A DNA stretch of 64,000 bases, taken from assembly GCF_000151315.2 (NCBI RefSeq), contig NW_011887296.1:1512998-1576997 (forward strand), written 5' to 3'. A model generated the notes under the pieces. That model had not been told where the DNA came from. It saw only the letters and a list, made by a program, of their open reading frames with translations, and ran no database searches. The stretch's first letter is position 1, and every line of letters starts with the position of its first letter. Position numbers and translations under genes: made by a program. Positions 43,657 to 55,398 of this stretch are shown here, in pieces. This DNA comes from Capsaspora owczarzaki ATCC 30864. Its lineage: Eukaryota; Opisthokonta; Filasterea.

Positions 43657-46600
43657 ATGATGATGGACGTCGAACCGCCCTCATCGTCGACCTCGACCTC
43701 GACCTCGGCCTCGACCGCTGTTGCGCCGTCCACTTCCACGCCAATGTCCACGGAGCCGCCATCCACCAGCGACGCCAGCGACGCCAGCACGAACACCAGC
43801 AGCAGCAGCGCGTCAGAGCCAGCCAGCGAGCCAATGCAGATCGCAGACGCCACCACTGCTGCTGCTGGAGCCGCTGCTTCCACTGCTGCGGGGCAATCAG
43901 GATCCAGTGCTGCTGCTGCTGCTGCTGCTGTTCAGTCAGGCACAAAGGTCCAGTGGGGACTCAAGACGCACCAGAACAAGGCCGGAGGCAAGCGTTTTTT
44001 TGCTTTTTTGCATTACAAGTTTCCAGCCAAAAAGAAAAAAAAAATCAAAAAATCCAAAAAAAAAAAACGAAATCTGTCAAATTTTGACTTATTCTTCGTC
44101 AAAGCAATGAAGAAGGGTACTTTGTTGCTTTGGTCTGCAGCACGTCAGGATTCACACGACAATGGAGATCGAAAGAACAATACAAAACAAACAAGCGACT
44201 TGCTTCGATCACTGGAGCGAGGAGAATGAAAAAGAAGAAAAACAAGCAAGCTCTGAGAAATGGATTCAATCTGAGCATTTTTTTTGTTTGTGGTCGATGC
44301 CTTTTTTTGTGGCTTGGGAAACGCTTTGTTCAATCAGATTGCTTGCTCTGTTGTGTTTGCACAGTGCTTTTGTGCTGACTATTACTTTTTTCGTTTTTTT
44401 TTTTTTTTTGTTTGTTTTCTTTTGGACAGATACGTTTGCGGTTGGCCACGAGCCAAGAGACAAGCCGTTCCAAGTCATCACGCACAGCGAATACATCAAC
44501 CTGTCGGCAAAGAAAGACCCAAAGTTCAAGTTTGAATGTGAATGCTCGTTTGATCCAGGTAAAACACCGATTTTGCTTTTCCTCCTTCCCTCTCTCTCTC
44601 TCTCGCGCGCGCTCTCTCTCGCTTCACACCGCTCACTGCCTTGGCCCTTTCTACTCGAAAACTTTCTTGCTTGGCAATCCATCACATTCTGATCGCGTTG
44701 CGTAGCGACGGACGACCCGGCAACTGCTTGTGGCAAAAACTGTCTGAATCGAATGCTGATGGCCGAGTGCAGCCCTAAACGCTGCCCGTGTGGAACTTAC
44801 TGCACCAACCAACGGTTCCAAAACCGGCAATATCCTGCCATGGAAGTGTTCCGCACCGAGAAGAAAGGCAACGGCTTGATGGTGCTGGAAGATCTCGCTC
44901 CGTAAGTCCAACCGAGCCCTCGAAGCGAAAGACGACAAGAATGCTCATCTCGCCTCTCTGTTCTTCTTCCCTCTCAAACAGTGGCCAGTTTCTAATAGAA
45001 TACGTGGGCGATGTGGTGCACAATCGCGAGTTCAAAAAGCGCACGAAAAGCTACCACGAACGACAATACGACCACTTTTACTTTATGACACTCTCCTCCG
45101 ACGAAGTCATCGATGCGACCGTGCGCGGCAGCATCTCGCGCTTTATCAACCACAGCTGCGAACCCAACTGCGAGACGCAAAAGTGGGTTGTTGATCGACG
45201 GATTCGCGTCGGCATCTTTGCCAAGAAGGCGATTAAGGCGGGGACTGAGATCACCTTTGATTACAAATTTGAGCGATTCAGGTAAGAAGCGACGCTGTGA
45301 TTTGTCGGGTTTTGTTTTTGGTGTGGCTCTTTGTCTGTTGTTTGTGTTGGTGAACTCATCCTTTGCGCTAATTATCGCAACCCGCATTCCTATGGAGACA
45401 GTGATGAAGGGCAGGCGTGCTACTGTGGGGCACCATCTTGCAAGGGAATTATTGGCGGCAAAAAGCAATCAAAGGACTCTGATGCTGCCGCTCAAGCGCA
45501 AGCCGCGGACGAAGAGGAAGAGGACGAAGACGACTCTGACGATGCGGCCATGGACACCTCCTCCGCCTCGACGCCTTCTCGAAAAAAGCCGAGCAAGGCC
45601 AAGCGCAAGGAGTTTAACTCATTCCTGGACGATCTCAACGAAACCCTGGATGTCGAAGGTGGATTGGCCAAGGAGCTTGATTTTTCGCGGCTCATGCTGC
45701 AAGTGAATGAGGACGAAAAGCGATTACACATGCTCCGAGCATTGCAAGTAAGGGCGCTCCATTTGCCCTTTGTTGTGTGTTGTGGGAGGGGGGGGGAAGT
45801 GATTTTTTTTTGTTGTTCCGCTTGCTCCGCTTGTTGCTCACCGTTTGCTGAATCTTCCCCCCCCCCTCCCCGAACGACAGAAAACCAAGGACAAGTCCAT
45901 CTTAGCCTCCTTTGTGGCGCACTTTGGATTGCAGCAGTTGCGATTGTGGCTCGTTGATATTCACGCAACATCGACCGAGCCACTCTTGGAGCTGCTCAGA
46001 ACGTTGCAGTGTTTGCCGTTAAAGACGCGAAACCCCATCGACAATGCCAAAATTTCAAAGCATGTCGAACCGCTGCTCCAGCACGAGCAAGAGGAGGTCC
46101 GGACGGCCGCAGAGTCCTTGCTTGCAGAATGGCAAAAGCTGCCTGTGGAGTACAAGATTCCCAAGCGGAAGCTTCCGTCACCACCAGCAACGCCCTCCGG
46201 TCCCAGCGGTGGCTCTTCCCACGCCACCACGCCTGCGCCTTTGACACCAGGCACCGTGCCACCACTATTGCCCGCGTCGTCCATGGATCGTCGCCCAAGG
46301 TCAACGCCTCAGCCGCCTGTCCGTGAGCGGGAGCGCGAGTGGAGCGGTGCTCGCGACGACCGAGGAACGTCCAGTGATCGGGACCGCGATTGGAGCCGGG
46401 ATCGCGAACGGGACCGGGATTACCAAGACCGAGACCGAGACCGAGACCGCGACCGTGACCGTGACCGCGAGCGAGACCGTGATCGCGACCGCGACTACCG
46501 AGACCGCGACCGTGATCGAGACTACCGCGACCGCGATCGTGACCGAGACTATCGCGGAGATCGTGACACGTTCGATAATCGGCGAAGTGAGTTTATTTGG

Positions 46601-47212
46601 TTTCGTTTCGTTTCGTTTCGTTTCGTTTCGTTTCGTTGATCTTTCGATTGCTTGGTCGTGGTCTGGCTTCTCGCTAAATTTCGTGCATGCTGTATGATGC
46701 AGATTCCAAGCGCGACTACTCCCAGGTGGATGGCGGCGCAGACCGGGATTCCAAAAAGGCAGCGACCGACTCGAGCTCCCAAGCGCAGCTGGGAGCGATG
46801 CCATTCGCCATGCCCCAAGGAATGGATGCCTACGCGACGCAGCTCGCGCAAGCGTACGGTATGGATGTTGCTCAAGTGCAGTCCCAGCTCCAGGCACAGA
46901 TGCAGCAAATGATGATGTATGCTGCCTACTCTGCCATGCAAGGCGGCATGCCAGCGACTGCCGAAGCAACTTCAAGCGCTTCTGCACAACCAGCAGACGC
47001 GCCAGCATCGACCCGACCATCTGAATCAAACGGCCAGCAGGACGACGATGCGGACTCTGACCAAGAGACAGGCGATGGCTCGCACCGTGTTTCCAAGACC
47101 CGTGAGTTTAAGAAGAAGGTATGGTCGATCGTGGATGGGAGGTTGAACTGCACCTGCAAGAATTCCCGCCAAGTATTGGCGCTAACATGCGTGTGGCGTT
47201 GGGGTTTTCTTT

Positions 47213-47244
<32 letters not shown>

Positions 47245-47613
47245 TTGCTCGTTCAGCTGGCTCCAATCATCACTCAGGCCTTGTTCAGCTGGCTCCAATC
47301 ATCACTCAGGCCTTGTCGCCGTATTTCAAGCCAGCCTGCACACAAGGCAGGATTACCTCCAAGGAGGACTTTAAGCATCTTGCTGGCAAGGTAACGGATT
47401 GTGTGGACGGATCTGTTCAAAAACAATGTGACTCAACCACTCACTGTGTTTCCTCAACCAAAACAGCTTGTCAAGCTTATTATTGAAAAGGAACGAAAGA
47501 AGCTCACTGATAACGAGGCCAGCCTTGTTTTGGACGAGGCAGTGACCAAGCGCGCCAAGCTGTTTGTGACAAAGTACATGTCTGCTTTCGACGCCGAGTA
47601 TACTCGAGTGTAA
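43657..47613 (+). CDS. SETD2: SETD2/Set2-like H3K36 methyltransferase
   Basis: Nine exons: 43657-43993, 44430-44558, 44706-44901, 44982-45281, 45402-45747, 45881-46586, 46703-47118, 47289-47390, 47467-47613; 2679 nt, 892 aa. Ser/Thr/Ala-rich start; AWS zinc region (ACGKNCLNRMLMAECSPKRC, about 150-190); SET domain (NGLMVLEDLAPGQFLIEYVG, FMTLSSDEVIDATVRGSISR, then the NHSCEPNC S-adenosylmethionine pocket); post-SET cysteines (CYCGAPSCKG). Then come the helical TFIIS-like/autoinhibitory region of Set2 (RLWLVDIHATS, to KLPVEYKIPKR), an Arg-Asp repeat, and the SRI domain (SPYFKPACTQGRITSKEDFK, residues ~811-890) that binds phosphorylated RNA polymerase II CTD. This order is that of animal SETD2 and yeast Set2. 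The first donor (AAGC|GTTTTT) is the weakest join. The exon carrying the SRI start has a duplicated acceptor. Confidence 0.94.
47252..47315 (+). repeat. 32-bp tandem duplication of a 3' splice site (SETD2 exon 8)
   Basis: Two identical 32-bp copies, 47252-47283 and 47284-47315, each starting TTCAG and carrying the first 27 bases of the exon. Both acceptors look usable; only the second (exon from 47289) keeps the SRI frame, since 32 is not a multiple of 3. Confidence 0.95.
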
Positions 47614-47859
47614 TCGAGGAAGCTTTTGGCGTTTCATGAGTATCTTTGGACTGCTTTTTCTTGTTTTTTCACATTGTATCAACAACACTTTTTTTTTTGG
47701 ACTTTCTGATGGTCATTTATCGCAGCGACTCGTGTTGTTGGAAGCAAAACCAAAAAAACTGATGATGATGATGGACGTGGATGAAAGAGCAATCGAAAAC
47801 CAGGGGGGGAAATCACTAAAATTTTGAAAACAACCAAAAACAACAACATGACAGTACTT

Positions 47860-50184
47860 TTAATCTTCATCGTCACGACCAAGCGACAACTGTTGATCTT
47901 CTCCCTCGCTGTCGCTGCCAAACAGGCCGCCGAGTCGCGGGCTGCGCGAGCGCGGTTGCGAGGCAGAGCTGTATCGATCGCCCTCCGGTTCCAAATCATC
48001 GTCTTCGCGTGGTCGCACGGCGCGTCCAGTGTATTGCGGGTCAACCACGAGCATAAGCCCGGAGGGCCGAGGCGCCTCTGGGTGCTCGAGCTCGTGCTTG
48101 GCAGAGCGCGCGCGACGGCGTGTCATATTCCAGCGACGACCAATCGGGGCGTACAGCACTTGACCGCCCATCTCCATAAAGACAAAGTTGTCCTCGGTGG
48201 TTGTGCCTTTCGGCACTTGAAACGTGTACTCGCGCACAGAGGCAAATTCAAGGGTGGCAGCCTGGTCCTCGCCCGACTCAAGCCGCCGCCGCTTGCGAAC
48301 AACCTCGGTCGAAGCGGGAAGGAAGTACGTCATCACGCCTGGGCGTGTGGCCTTGAGCATGCCGGCCGACATGGCAACGAAATCGCTGTCCTCGAGTTTT
48401 GAGCCGATGGGCTTGTTGGCAGGCGCGCTGTCGAAGGAAATCTGGGCCAGCTGCTCGAGGTGATGCGGGTACGGGAAGATTGGTTGCACGCTGATTGCCG
48501 TCAGGTTTGGATGGTTTGGGTGGGTGATGATCGGGCGCTTGGCATGGTCGAACGTTTCTTGAATGGCGCGAATTTGGCTCGCACGGTCCTGCGCATTTGT
48601 TTTGTGATGGGTCAGCAAAGACACGGAGGATTTGTTTTCAAAGGGGGGAAAGCAGAAACAAAACAAAACATGTAGGTTGCGCTTGGCAAACTGACCTGCC
48701 GCAATCCTTGAGTAATGACATCCTGCACAAGAACACCAATCCTGCGCTCGAGGTTTTCTTTCGGCTAAAAAAAAAATCGGAATAATGAAGAACAAGCGGC
48801 GGGTGGGAGGAAGAAGTGAGCGACAGTGACAGCTTATTGTCAATCAAAGCAAAAATTGTTAAAAAAAAAAAAGCGGAGGTACCTCAAGGGGCTTGTCTTG
48901 TTCGGCGGAAATGTACTGCGTAGCACGCAGCCATGCAACATTCTCGGCTTCCAATCGCGCTTTCTGTGTTTGTGGTTGATGACCAACAAAAAGGAGAAAA
49001 TGCAAAGGCGTTAGGTTGACTAGTTTCCCGCCGCGCGCACACACCCAACCGTAAGCTCCTCCAAACCTTCTTGGGATCCATGACCGTGGAAAGTGGCTCG
49101 TCTGACAGAAGGGTTTGATCAACAGCGCTGAGCTGAGCTGTCTGACCAAACGGGATTTTGTAACGGTCAGGATCTATCAAGTCGATCGGGATGCTCAGAT
49201 TGGCTTCCGTGAGAATGTCAAACTTGAACTGGCGCTCCAGTGAGGTCTGGCAAGAGTCGAGGTTGCGATCGCGGTGACATGATGAGCACGAACGAATCGG
49301 TTGTTCAAAGTTTGTCAGCAATCGGCTCTTCTTTGCTTACTGTGGCGTATTGGATGGATCGCATCGGGTCCAGTTGGTAGTACAAGAGCTTGGGGTCGAA
49401 CGGCACATCTGGCAGTGTGTTTTTGTACTTGATCGGCCAGTTGAAGGGTGGTCTGCGCCACAAAAAAACAAAAACAGTAAGTCTCCAAAACAAAATTTCG
49501 GATTGTCTCAGACGCAGAGCCCACTTACCGAACATTTGCGCCCAAGTTGTCTGCACCCGCATCGTCTGCAGCAGACGCACCTGCCGCGGGCTTTTGTCTG
49601 GACGACGACGACGACGACGACGATGATGATGATCGCTGTGCATTGGATGAGGACGAGGATCCGGATCCACCGCGCGAGGCACCTCCGACCGACGGCGTTC
49701 GGCTGTGGTGAGGCTGCCTGTGTGTCTTGGACGACGCTGGGTCGGACGACGACGACGACGACGGCGGCGCCGTGGCAGTGGCAGTGGACGAGGAGGCAGC
49801 CGCAGCAGCCGGCGCCAAAGCAGGCTCCCTGATCCAACAGCCCCATCCCAAGTCAGCGTGAAGCAGATGTAATGACAACAAAGGGGTTGGAAGACATGGA
49901 GAGTGTCGCAGGTCGAACAGCAAGGGGCAGGGGTGGGGGAGGGGATGAAGATTGAAACGAAAAGCTGCGATCTCGCATTTTGGCTGGAGTTGCATTACGC
50001 TCCGGTTTTTGGCTGGAGTTGCATTGCGCTTCAGCCTTTTTTCTAATTGTAGCGAGCTCTTGCATGAAATGGCGATCAAACAGGGAAGAACGAAGGAGAG
50101 AAGGGACTTTTTTTTTTGTTTGATGAAGGGTGAATGCTGAAGAAGAGCTTACGAGAAGGAAACGGGCTCTGGTGACGAGCTCAT
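47860..50184 (-). CDS. PAF1: PAF1, RNA polymerase II-associated factor
   Basis: Seven exons: 50184-50153, 49828-49529, 49452-49341, 49246-49067, 48963-48883, 48764-48696, 48588-47860; 1503 nt, 500 aa. A Ser/Ala-rich N-terminal extension (~110 aa) precedes the conserved body: KYKNTLPDVPFDPKLLYYQL (human CNSLPDIPFDPKF), TSLERQFKFDILTE, IPIDLIDPDRYKI, LRATQYIS (human MRKTEYIST), RASQIRAIQETF, HPNLTAISVQPIFPY, MTYFLPASTEVVRKRRR, REYTF and an acidic Ser-rich tail. PAF1 is a core subunit of the PAF complex, which travels with elongating RNA polymerase II and supports H2B ubiquitination and H3K4/K36 methylation. The SETD2-like gene ends 246 bp away in convergent orientation. All joins are GT-AG and in phase. 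Confidence 0.95.
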
Positions 50185-50550
50185 GAGAAAGAGATAGACT
50201 GAACCGTGAGAATTGGATTGGACTGAAAGGGGAATGGGAATGAATGAATGCGAGGCTGTGAGGGTTGATCCATCAGAGAAAACATGAATTGAGGGACTCG
50301 AATGAAGGGGGAAGGGGTTTGAGAGCGAAAATCCGAATTGAACCATCGCCGCTCAAAGTGCTGCCGATCGAAGCCATTGGAACAGATAAGAAGCAGAGTG
50401 ATTCGCACCAATCAAAGCGAATACGATGACAAATATGATCTAGTACATGTTTATTGGGACTTTAGAGCACGGTCGAGTGCAACTGCCGTAGAGTCGACCT
50501 ATTGCCAAAATGTTTCCGGATGAACAGCTGGTTCTCGCTCCCAGACCAAC
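50185..50550. other. Spacer upstream of PAF1
   Basis: About 365 bp with AT-rich stretches and a GAATG-rich patch near 50230. It is probably the PAF1 promoter. No gene recognised. Confidence 0.4.
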
Positions 50551-50865
50551 TTATTTGTCGCATACTTCGTGAACAATATTGTCTGTATTGCTGTGTTTGT
50601 ACTTGCTGCTTGAATCAGTGTTTGCGTTGAACGACAGCAAAACTGGGTGTTTGATGCTCCCAGCATCATTTGTGGCCAGAGCATATTCAGTAAACTGGTG
50701 TACGGCGCGCGTCGGGCAAAAAATTATCACGATTCCAAGCCAGATACAGTCACAGACGATCATCACGACAATCAAGGCCACCCCAAAGATGCACAGGAGC
50801 AGCGAGATGGTTCGTTTTAGGCTGAACTCCCCACAGCAAATCCAACTTTTCCGTTTTCTCGCCAA
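50551..50865 (-). CDS. Possible small membrane protein
   Basis: An intact ORF of 104 codons from ATG 50865. A basic start (MARKRKSW) and CCGEF are followed by one long hydrophobic stretch (ISLLLCIFGVALIVVMIVCD, then IWLGIVIIF), which could be one or two membrane spans, then a polar tail. Base composition is more AT-rich than the neighbouring genes. No family recognised. It could be a lone exon or a chance ORF between PAF1 and the pyrophosphatase. Confidence 0.35.
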   Translation of the reverse strand: MARKRKSWICCGEFSLKRTISLLLCIFGVALIVVMIVCDCIWLGIVIIFCPTRAVHQFTEYALATNDAGSIKHPVLLSFNANTDSSSKYKHSNTDNIVHEVCDK

Positions 50866-51119
50866 GTCAGGCTGTCTACACGAGCGAGTTGATCAAGCTG
50901 GAAATATTCTACATTTTAAAAAACACGTAATGAAACAGCAAGTAATCAAAAATACTTGAACGGCGCACGAATGCGGCTGGGGGTGGATACAAACACATCA
51001 AACGAAAAAAAAACAAAACAAAAAAATCGTTCCGGTAATCCCGGCTCGTGGTGCTGGTCGAAGGTGTTCTGTGCATGTACAAGAGATGCACAGGCACGGA
51101 GAGAACGAAAAAAAGTACA

Positions 51120-53345
51120 TCATCGCAGCACTCGTTGGAGTGGTGGAATAAACTCTTTCTTCCGTGAAACGCGATTGCCAAGATCCAGCTGGAGATTGTC
51201 AACCACGGCTGCATCGCTGTAGGCTGTCAGTGCAAGATCGCGTTCCGTTGCGCTGCAGACAAGCAGGAAGGATCGCAATTCCAGCACGTCCACGATAGCG
51301 AAAAAGCCATAGTCCAATCTTCGCCGCTTTTTGATGTCGCATGTAATGGCGAGCAGTTCAGTCTGTTTGAACGCCCCCCCCCACGCGCACACAACCGAGC
51401 AGAAGGAAGGAGTGAGAGGATGCATGCTCTGTCACAAGCCGAACCGAGCCCCACTTGTTGCATCCGAACAAAAAACAAAAGGGGTCGCCACTTACCCGCC
51501 GCTGGAGTTGCACTTGAGGATCAACCGTCTCCAAAACACCAAATCCAATGCGTTTGTCTGAAATGGTAAACTCTTTGAAGTCGCTGGCGACAATCTGCTC
51601 CATCGTCATGTTACCAAACTGTGCTTTGGCAGCAAACATGTCGCGAGCCCACTGCAGCACATTGTCGACACGAGCAATCTGTGCCAAGCGCGCAACCGCA
51701 GTCTGCAAAAGTACAGTGAACAAAAATCCCCACGAACAAATAAATAAACGAATAAGGGTCCAGATGAGCGAGCACGTTCCGTAACAAGCAAAGAAAAACA
51801 GAACACGCTCGTCCGAATATCACGAACCTGATCGGCAACAGTGGTCGTTGGAGACCTCAGAAACAGGGTGTCGGAAATGACGCCGCTCAACAATACCCCC
51901 GCAATGGATGGTGGCATGGGTCGGCATGTGTCAAAATACTTCCAAGCGACGACACTCGAGCAGCTGCCCCAAGTTTTGATTTCGACGTGGATGGGTCGGG
52001 AGATTTCCACCGTGTCCTTTTGCATTGCGTGGTGGTCGATGACACACACGACGTTGTCTTCGTTGATGTATGGCATCAGCTGTGTCCGCTGGTTGAAATC
52101 GACCAAGCAAGCGTGCTGGTCTGGCGGGAAGGTCGAAACGAGTGGTGGCTCTGGAAGCTGGAAGCGCTGCAGCACGAGTGTTGTTTCAGGATTGATCTTG
52201 CCAGCTGATTGCGCGCGAGAAAGAGAGAGAAAACAGCGTCAAACGACGCGTATCGTGTTGGACAAAGCGGCAAGAACGCGTTTAGTCACAGTGTCCAATG
52301 CCACCCAACAAGTTCAACAGGTTGCTTCGTTACCTGTGGCAGCCATTCCACCATAGTAATGAGCTGCTGCTATTGCGGATGCGACCGAGTCCGTGTCGGG
52401 GTTGATGTGACCAACAAACACGGCTCCCGCAAAGTTCTCGAGCGCGACACTCAGTCGATGCACCACTGTTCAAACACAACAAAGCAGCAGGTGAGTGTTT
52501 GAATATAGGTTTTCAAAAACACACCATTTCCACCGGTGACTGGGGGTGACTGGGGGTGCTCTGAGAGTCTGAGACGTATGGTTGTTTTTGGCCTGCTTTC
52601 AATTGCCGAGTGCCTTCTCCGGATCTCGTCTGTCTGAGATCTCGGCAAGCCGTCAAAGTTTGCTCAATTATGTTGCCTTCTCCGATTCTGAGAAATCTTG
52701 TTCTTCCTGTGTTCTGAGATTCCGGTCCAGCCAAACTCTGGCGTTTGTTCGCTCCAATCACTCAGATTCGTCTCAGATTCGTCTCAGATCCCTACCTTCG
52801 ACGTCCGTGTTCTTGCACCACGGCGCAAACAATGCCGGGTCTGCCGCCGAGTCGTGCTTGCCACCCGAGGACCCGCCGGCGCCATGGGCACCCGTGTTCG
52901 ACCGGCGGCCAGGATGGACGGGCTCGGACCGACCGCCCCAGCCAAACCAACTCAACCACTTTTGCGATTGCTGTTGTTGTTGTTGTTGTTGCTGTTGCTG
53001 CTGCTGGTGGACGGGTGCGTGGTGTGGCTGGTTGAGCGCTGGCCCGGCGAGCAGGACCTGGTCATCGCCGTAGCCGTCGACGCCCCCACTACCACCGCTG
53101 CTGCCGTCGGGCACCATTGCTGAGGGCGTCGGGAGCAGCACGAACAGCACGACGGCGCCGAGCGAAGCGGCCGCGAGCAATGGAAGAAGCAGCCAGCGAA
53201 GCCGCGCGAGCCGCGACGACCCGCCCAGGATTGGGTGGCTGTGATTGCTGCTGTTATTGTAGTGTAGCACATCCACATTGTAGCTGGACGCGGCGAGGCC
53301 CAGGACGGGTGGACGCGGCGGGCGGCGCGAGCCAACGAAACTCAT
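51120..53345 (-). CDS. Family II (DHH) inorganic pyrophosphatase with N-terminal membrane anchor
   Basis: Five exons: 53345-52796, 52465-52334, 52204-51828, 51702-51496, 51362-51120; 1509 nt, 502 aa. The first ~50 residues are basic, then one hydrophobic span (WLLLPLLAAASLGAVVLFVL, 51-70), a Gly/Ser/Gln-rich linker, and the catalytic part. Metal ligands are in VGHINPDTDS (His203, Asp207, Asp209), VDFNQ (Asp263) and IDHHA (284-287, the DHH motif). The C-terminal DHHA2 domain ends with the substrate-binding SRKKEFIPPL motif. NPDTDS plus SRKK identifies manganese-dependent family II pyrophosphatase rather than exopolyphosphatase or prune. Family members are usually soluble and mostly prokaryotic. 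The anchor predicts a type II membrane protein facing a lumen, unless the segment is a cleaved signal. Confidence 0.9.
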
Positions 53346-53747
53346 TGACAGTCGGTTGTGCTGAGTTGCTCAGAACAAAAAAAATCAATAACAAAAGGGA
53401 ACAAATAATCTGAGAAAAGAGTAGGGAACGGAAATGCACAAAAAAAGTGAAGTGAAGTGAAGTGAATTTGTGATGGAAATGGAAGAAATTCACAACTTTT
53501 CTTATTGCACCCCGTTAACTTTTTGGTTTTTGAGCTTGTAAACTGAATTGTCTTCATCGTTCTTGTGTGAATGCATCGTGCGTTCGAGATACGAGGCAGC
53601 TCTGAGTTTCATCGATGTATTGCTGGCACAATAAGGGGACGAGCGGAATACACACAACGAAACAAAACAAACGCAATGGAAAAAGCACGTTCAACAGTCA
53701 TGAAGCTGCAAAACTCGGCAAGGAACCTCACAGCACACAACAAAAAA
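53346..53747. other. Spacer, pyrophosphatase start / GORASP end
   Basis: About 400 bp AT-rich DNA with a short (AAGTG) repeat near 53447-53464. It holds the pyrophosphatase promoter and the GORASP 3' end. No gene seen. Confidence 0.45.
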
Positions 53748-55398
53748 CTAGATGGTCATCCCGGCATTCGCTGGTGGCACTGTGCTCGAGGGCGAATCGA
53801 GCGTGACTTCCGAAAAGCCGTCCTGCGTCTGCGCAGTCGGTGCAAAGAGTGGGACGCTCGTGAACGCAGCGTCCTCATGGCTGTGACCATGCCCGTGATC
53901 GTGGCTATGACCGTGTCCGTCCTCGTGGCTGTGGCCATGGCCGTTGTCGTGGCTGTGACCATGATGTCCGTTGCTGTTGTTGTGGCTATGCCCGTGTCCA
54001 CCATCATGGTTTTGATTGTGGTGAGCGGAGAATTGCGCAACTTGCGATGACGATGGAGACACTGCGTTCGGCTGCGACTGGGAGGCAGCTGATGCGGCTG
54101 GCGGCGCTGCTGGCGGCGGCATGGCGAGTTGTTGCATCCTGCGTTGCTCTTCCTCGCGCAGTTTTTGCTCGTACTCTTCTGCGCGCCTTTTCACTGGAAT
54201 TCGATGTAGATAGCCATAGCCAATGCCGCATCCGAGACTAGACACAGCGTCGTCGATTCGTGCGTGGATGAGCAACAGGGCATTTGACAAGAAATCGAAT
54301 AATACGAAAGTGGCACTTACCTGCCCTCGCCGCCCCAGTCAGAGTTCGGAGTGATGACAACCTACAAGGCAGAGCAAGCACGACACCGCAGTCATTGCGT
54401 CAAATTCATTCTGCTGCTTGTTGGTGTGGTGATCGAACTCCCAGCGCAAAAAGCCACCTTACCTCTCGGCAATCGTCGCGATCTGTGTTGTACACAAACA
54501 AGCTCAATGCAGTCTTGTCGGAATTGGCAATCAGGTTGTAAAAGTCGTCTGGCTCGTGTAGCAACGCATGCGGTGTGCCAATAATGTAATCCGCCAGACT
54601 CTTCAATCCCGCCGTTGCAGCTGGCGAATTCGAATGTACCTCCTGCGCAAACACCAACCACCATGCAAAGCGCACCGTGTGAATGATGCGCCGCCACGCC
54701 TCCCCTCACAAAAATGCTTGTACCAGTGCCACAAACAAAAACCCCTCACCAGAACATGCCAAACATTGTCGTTTGCACCATCGAATGAGCAGAATCGGAT
54801 GCTGACGCCAAGCAATCCCATCCCGCCCCACATGTTGCTCGGGATGAGCGTCAGATCTGTCCAATGGTTGATATTCAGTCAAATCCATGACTCACTGCGT
54901 GCATGGTACGCAACAAAGCGACATACTTCGGACGGCAGCTGTTTTCGTGCTGTAGACGGTCAGAATGACTGGCCGTTCCACACTCTGCTTGATGTGCTGC
55001 TGGAACGTGTCGTCTTCAACATTCTAACCAAGTGTTGCACCAATTGGAAGTACCATTGAGTGCTGCTGCATTGAGCAACGGGAACTAACTGACTCCAGTC
55101 AAGTCCAGTCAGAGAGACCACCCCTCCCGCTTACCAGTCGGATGTCGTTGACGGCCACAATAAAGTCAAAGAACGCTTCGAGGCCTGCGAGTGCGCCGGG
55201 CGATCCTGGCTGGACCTGCGACAGAGTAGGAGAGCGAACCCACAATGGAAAGCCAGCGAACCGTGAGCACTCCCCACACACACGGTATCACGGAACGGCC
55301 CATTCGAGTGGCAAGAGGGGTGTTACTTTGAGGACGTGGTAGCCCTCGGAACCGGCGGCGGCGGCGGCAATCTGTGGCTGCGACTGCTCAGCGCCCAT
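53748..55398 (-). CDS. GORASP: Golgi reassembly stacking protein (GRASP55/65) with His-rich tail
   Basis: Seven exons: 55398-55327, 55215-55135, 55023-54927, 54856-54750, 54642-54463, 54361-54321, 54237-53748; 1068 nt, 355 aa. The start MGAEQSQPQ gives a Gly2 N-myristoylation signal. Tandem PDZ-like GRASP domains follow: [71 protein letters not shown], then [34 protein letters not shown] and [16 protein letters not shown]. These match human GRASP55 closely. The family tethers Golgi cisternae and takes part in unconventional secretion. The C-terminal part is not the usual Ser/Pro-rich tail: after a Glu/Arg/Gln helix it has about 50 residues rich in HGHSH repeats. The ATG is well fixed by the myristoylation context, though the frame stays open upstream. 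Confidence 0.94.
53876..54020 (-). repeat. HGHSH-coding repeat in GORASP exon 7
   Basis: Imperfect repeats of 18-24 bp encode [15 protein letters not shown] units in tandem, at least five copies. Confidence 0.85.
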
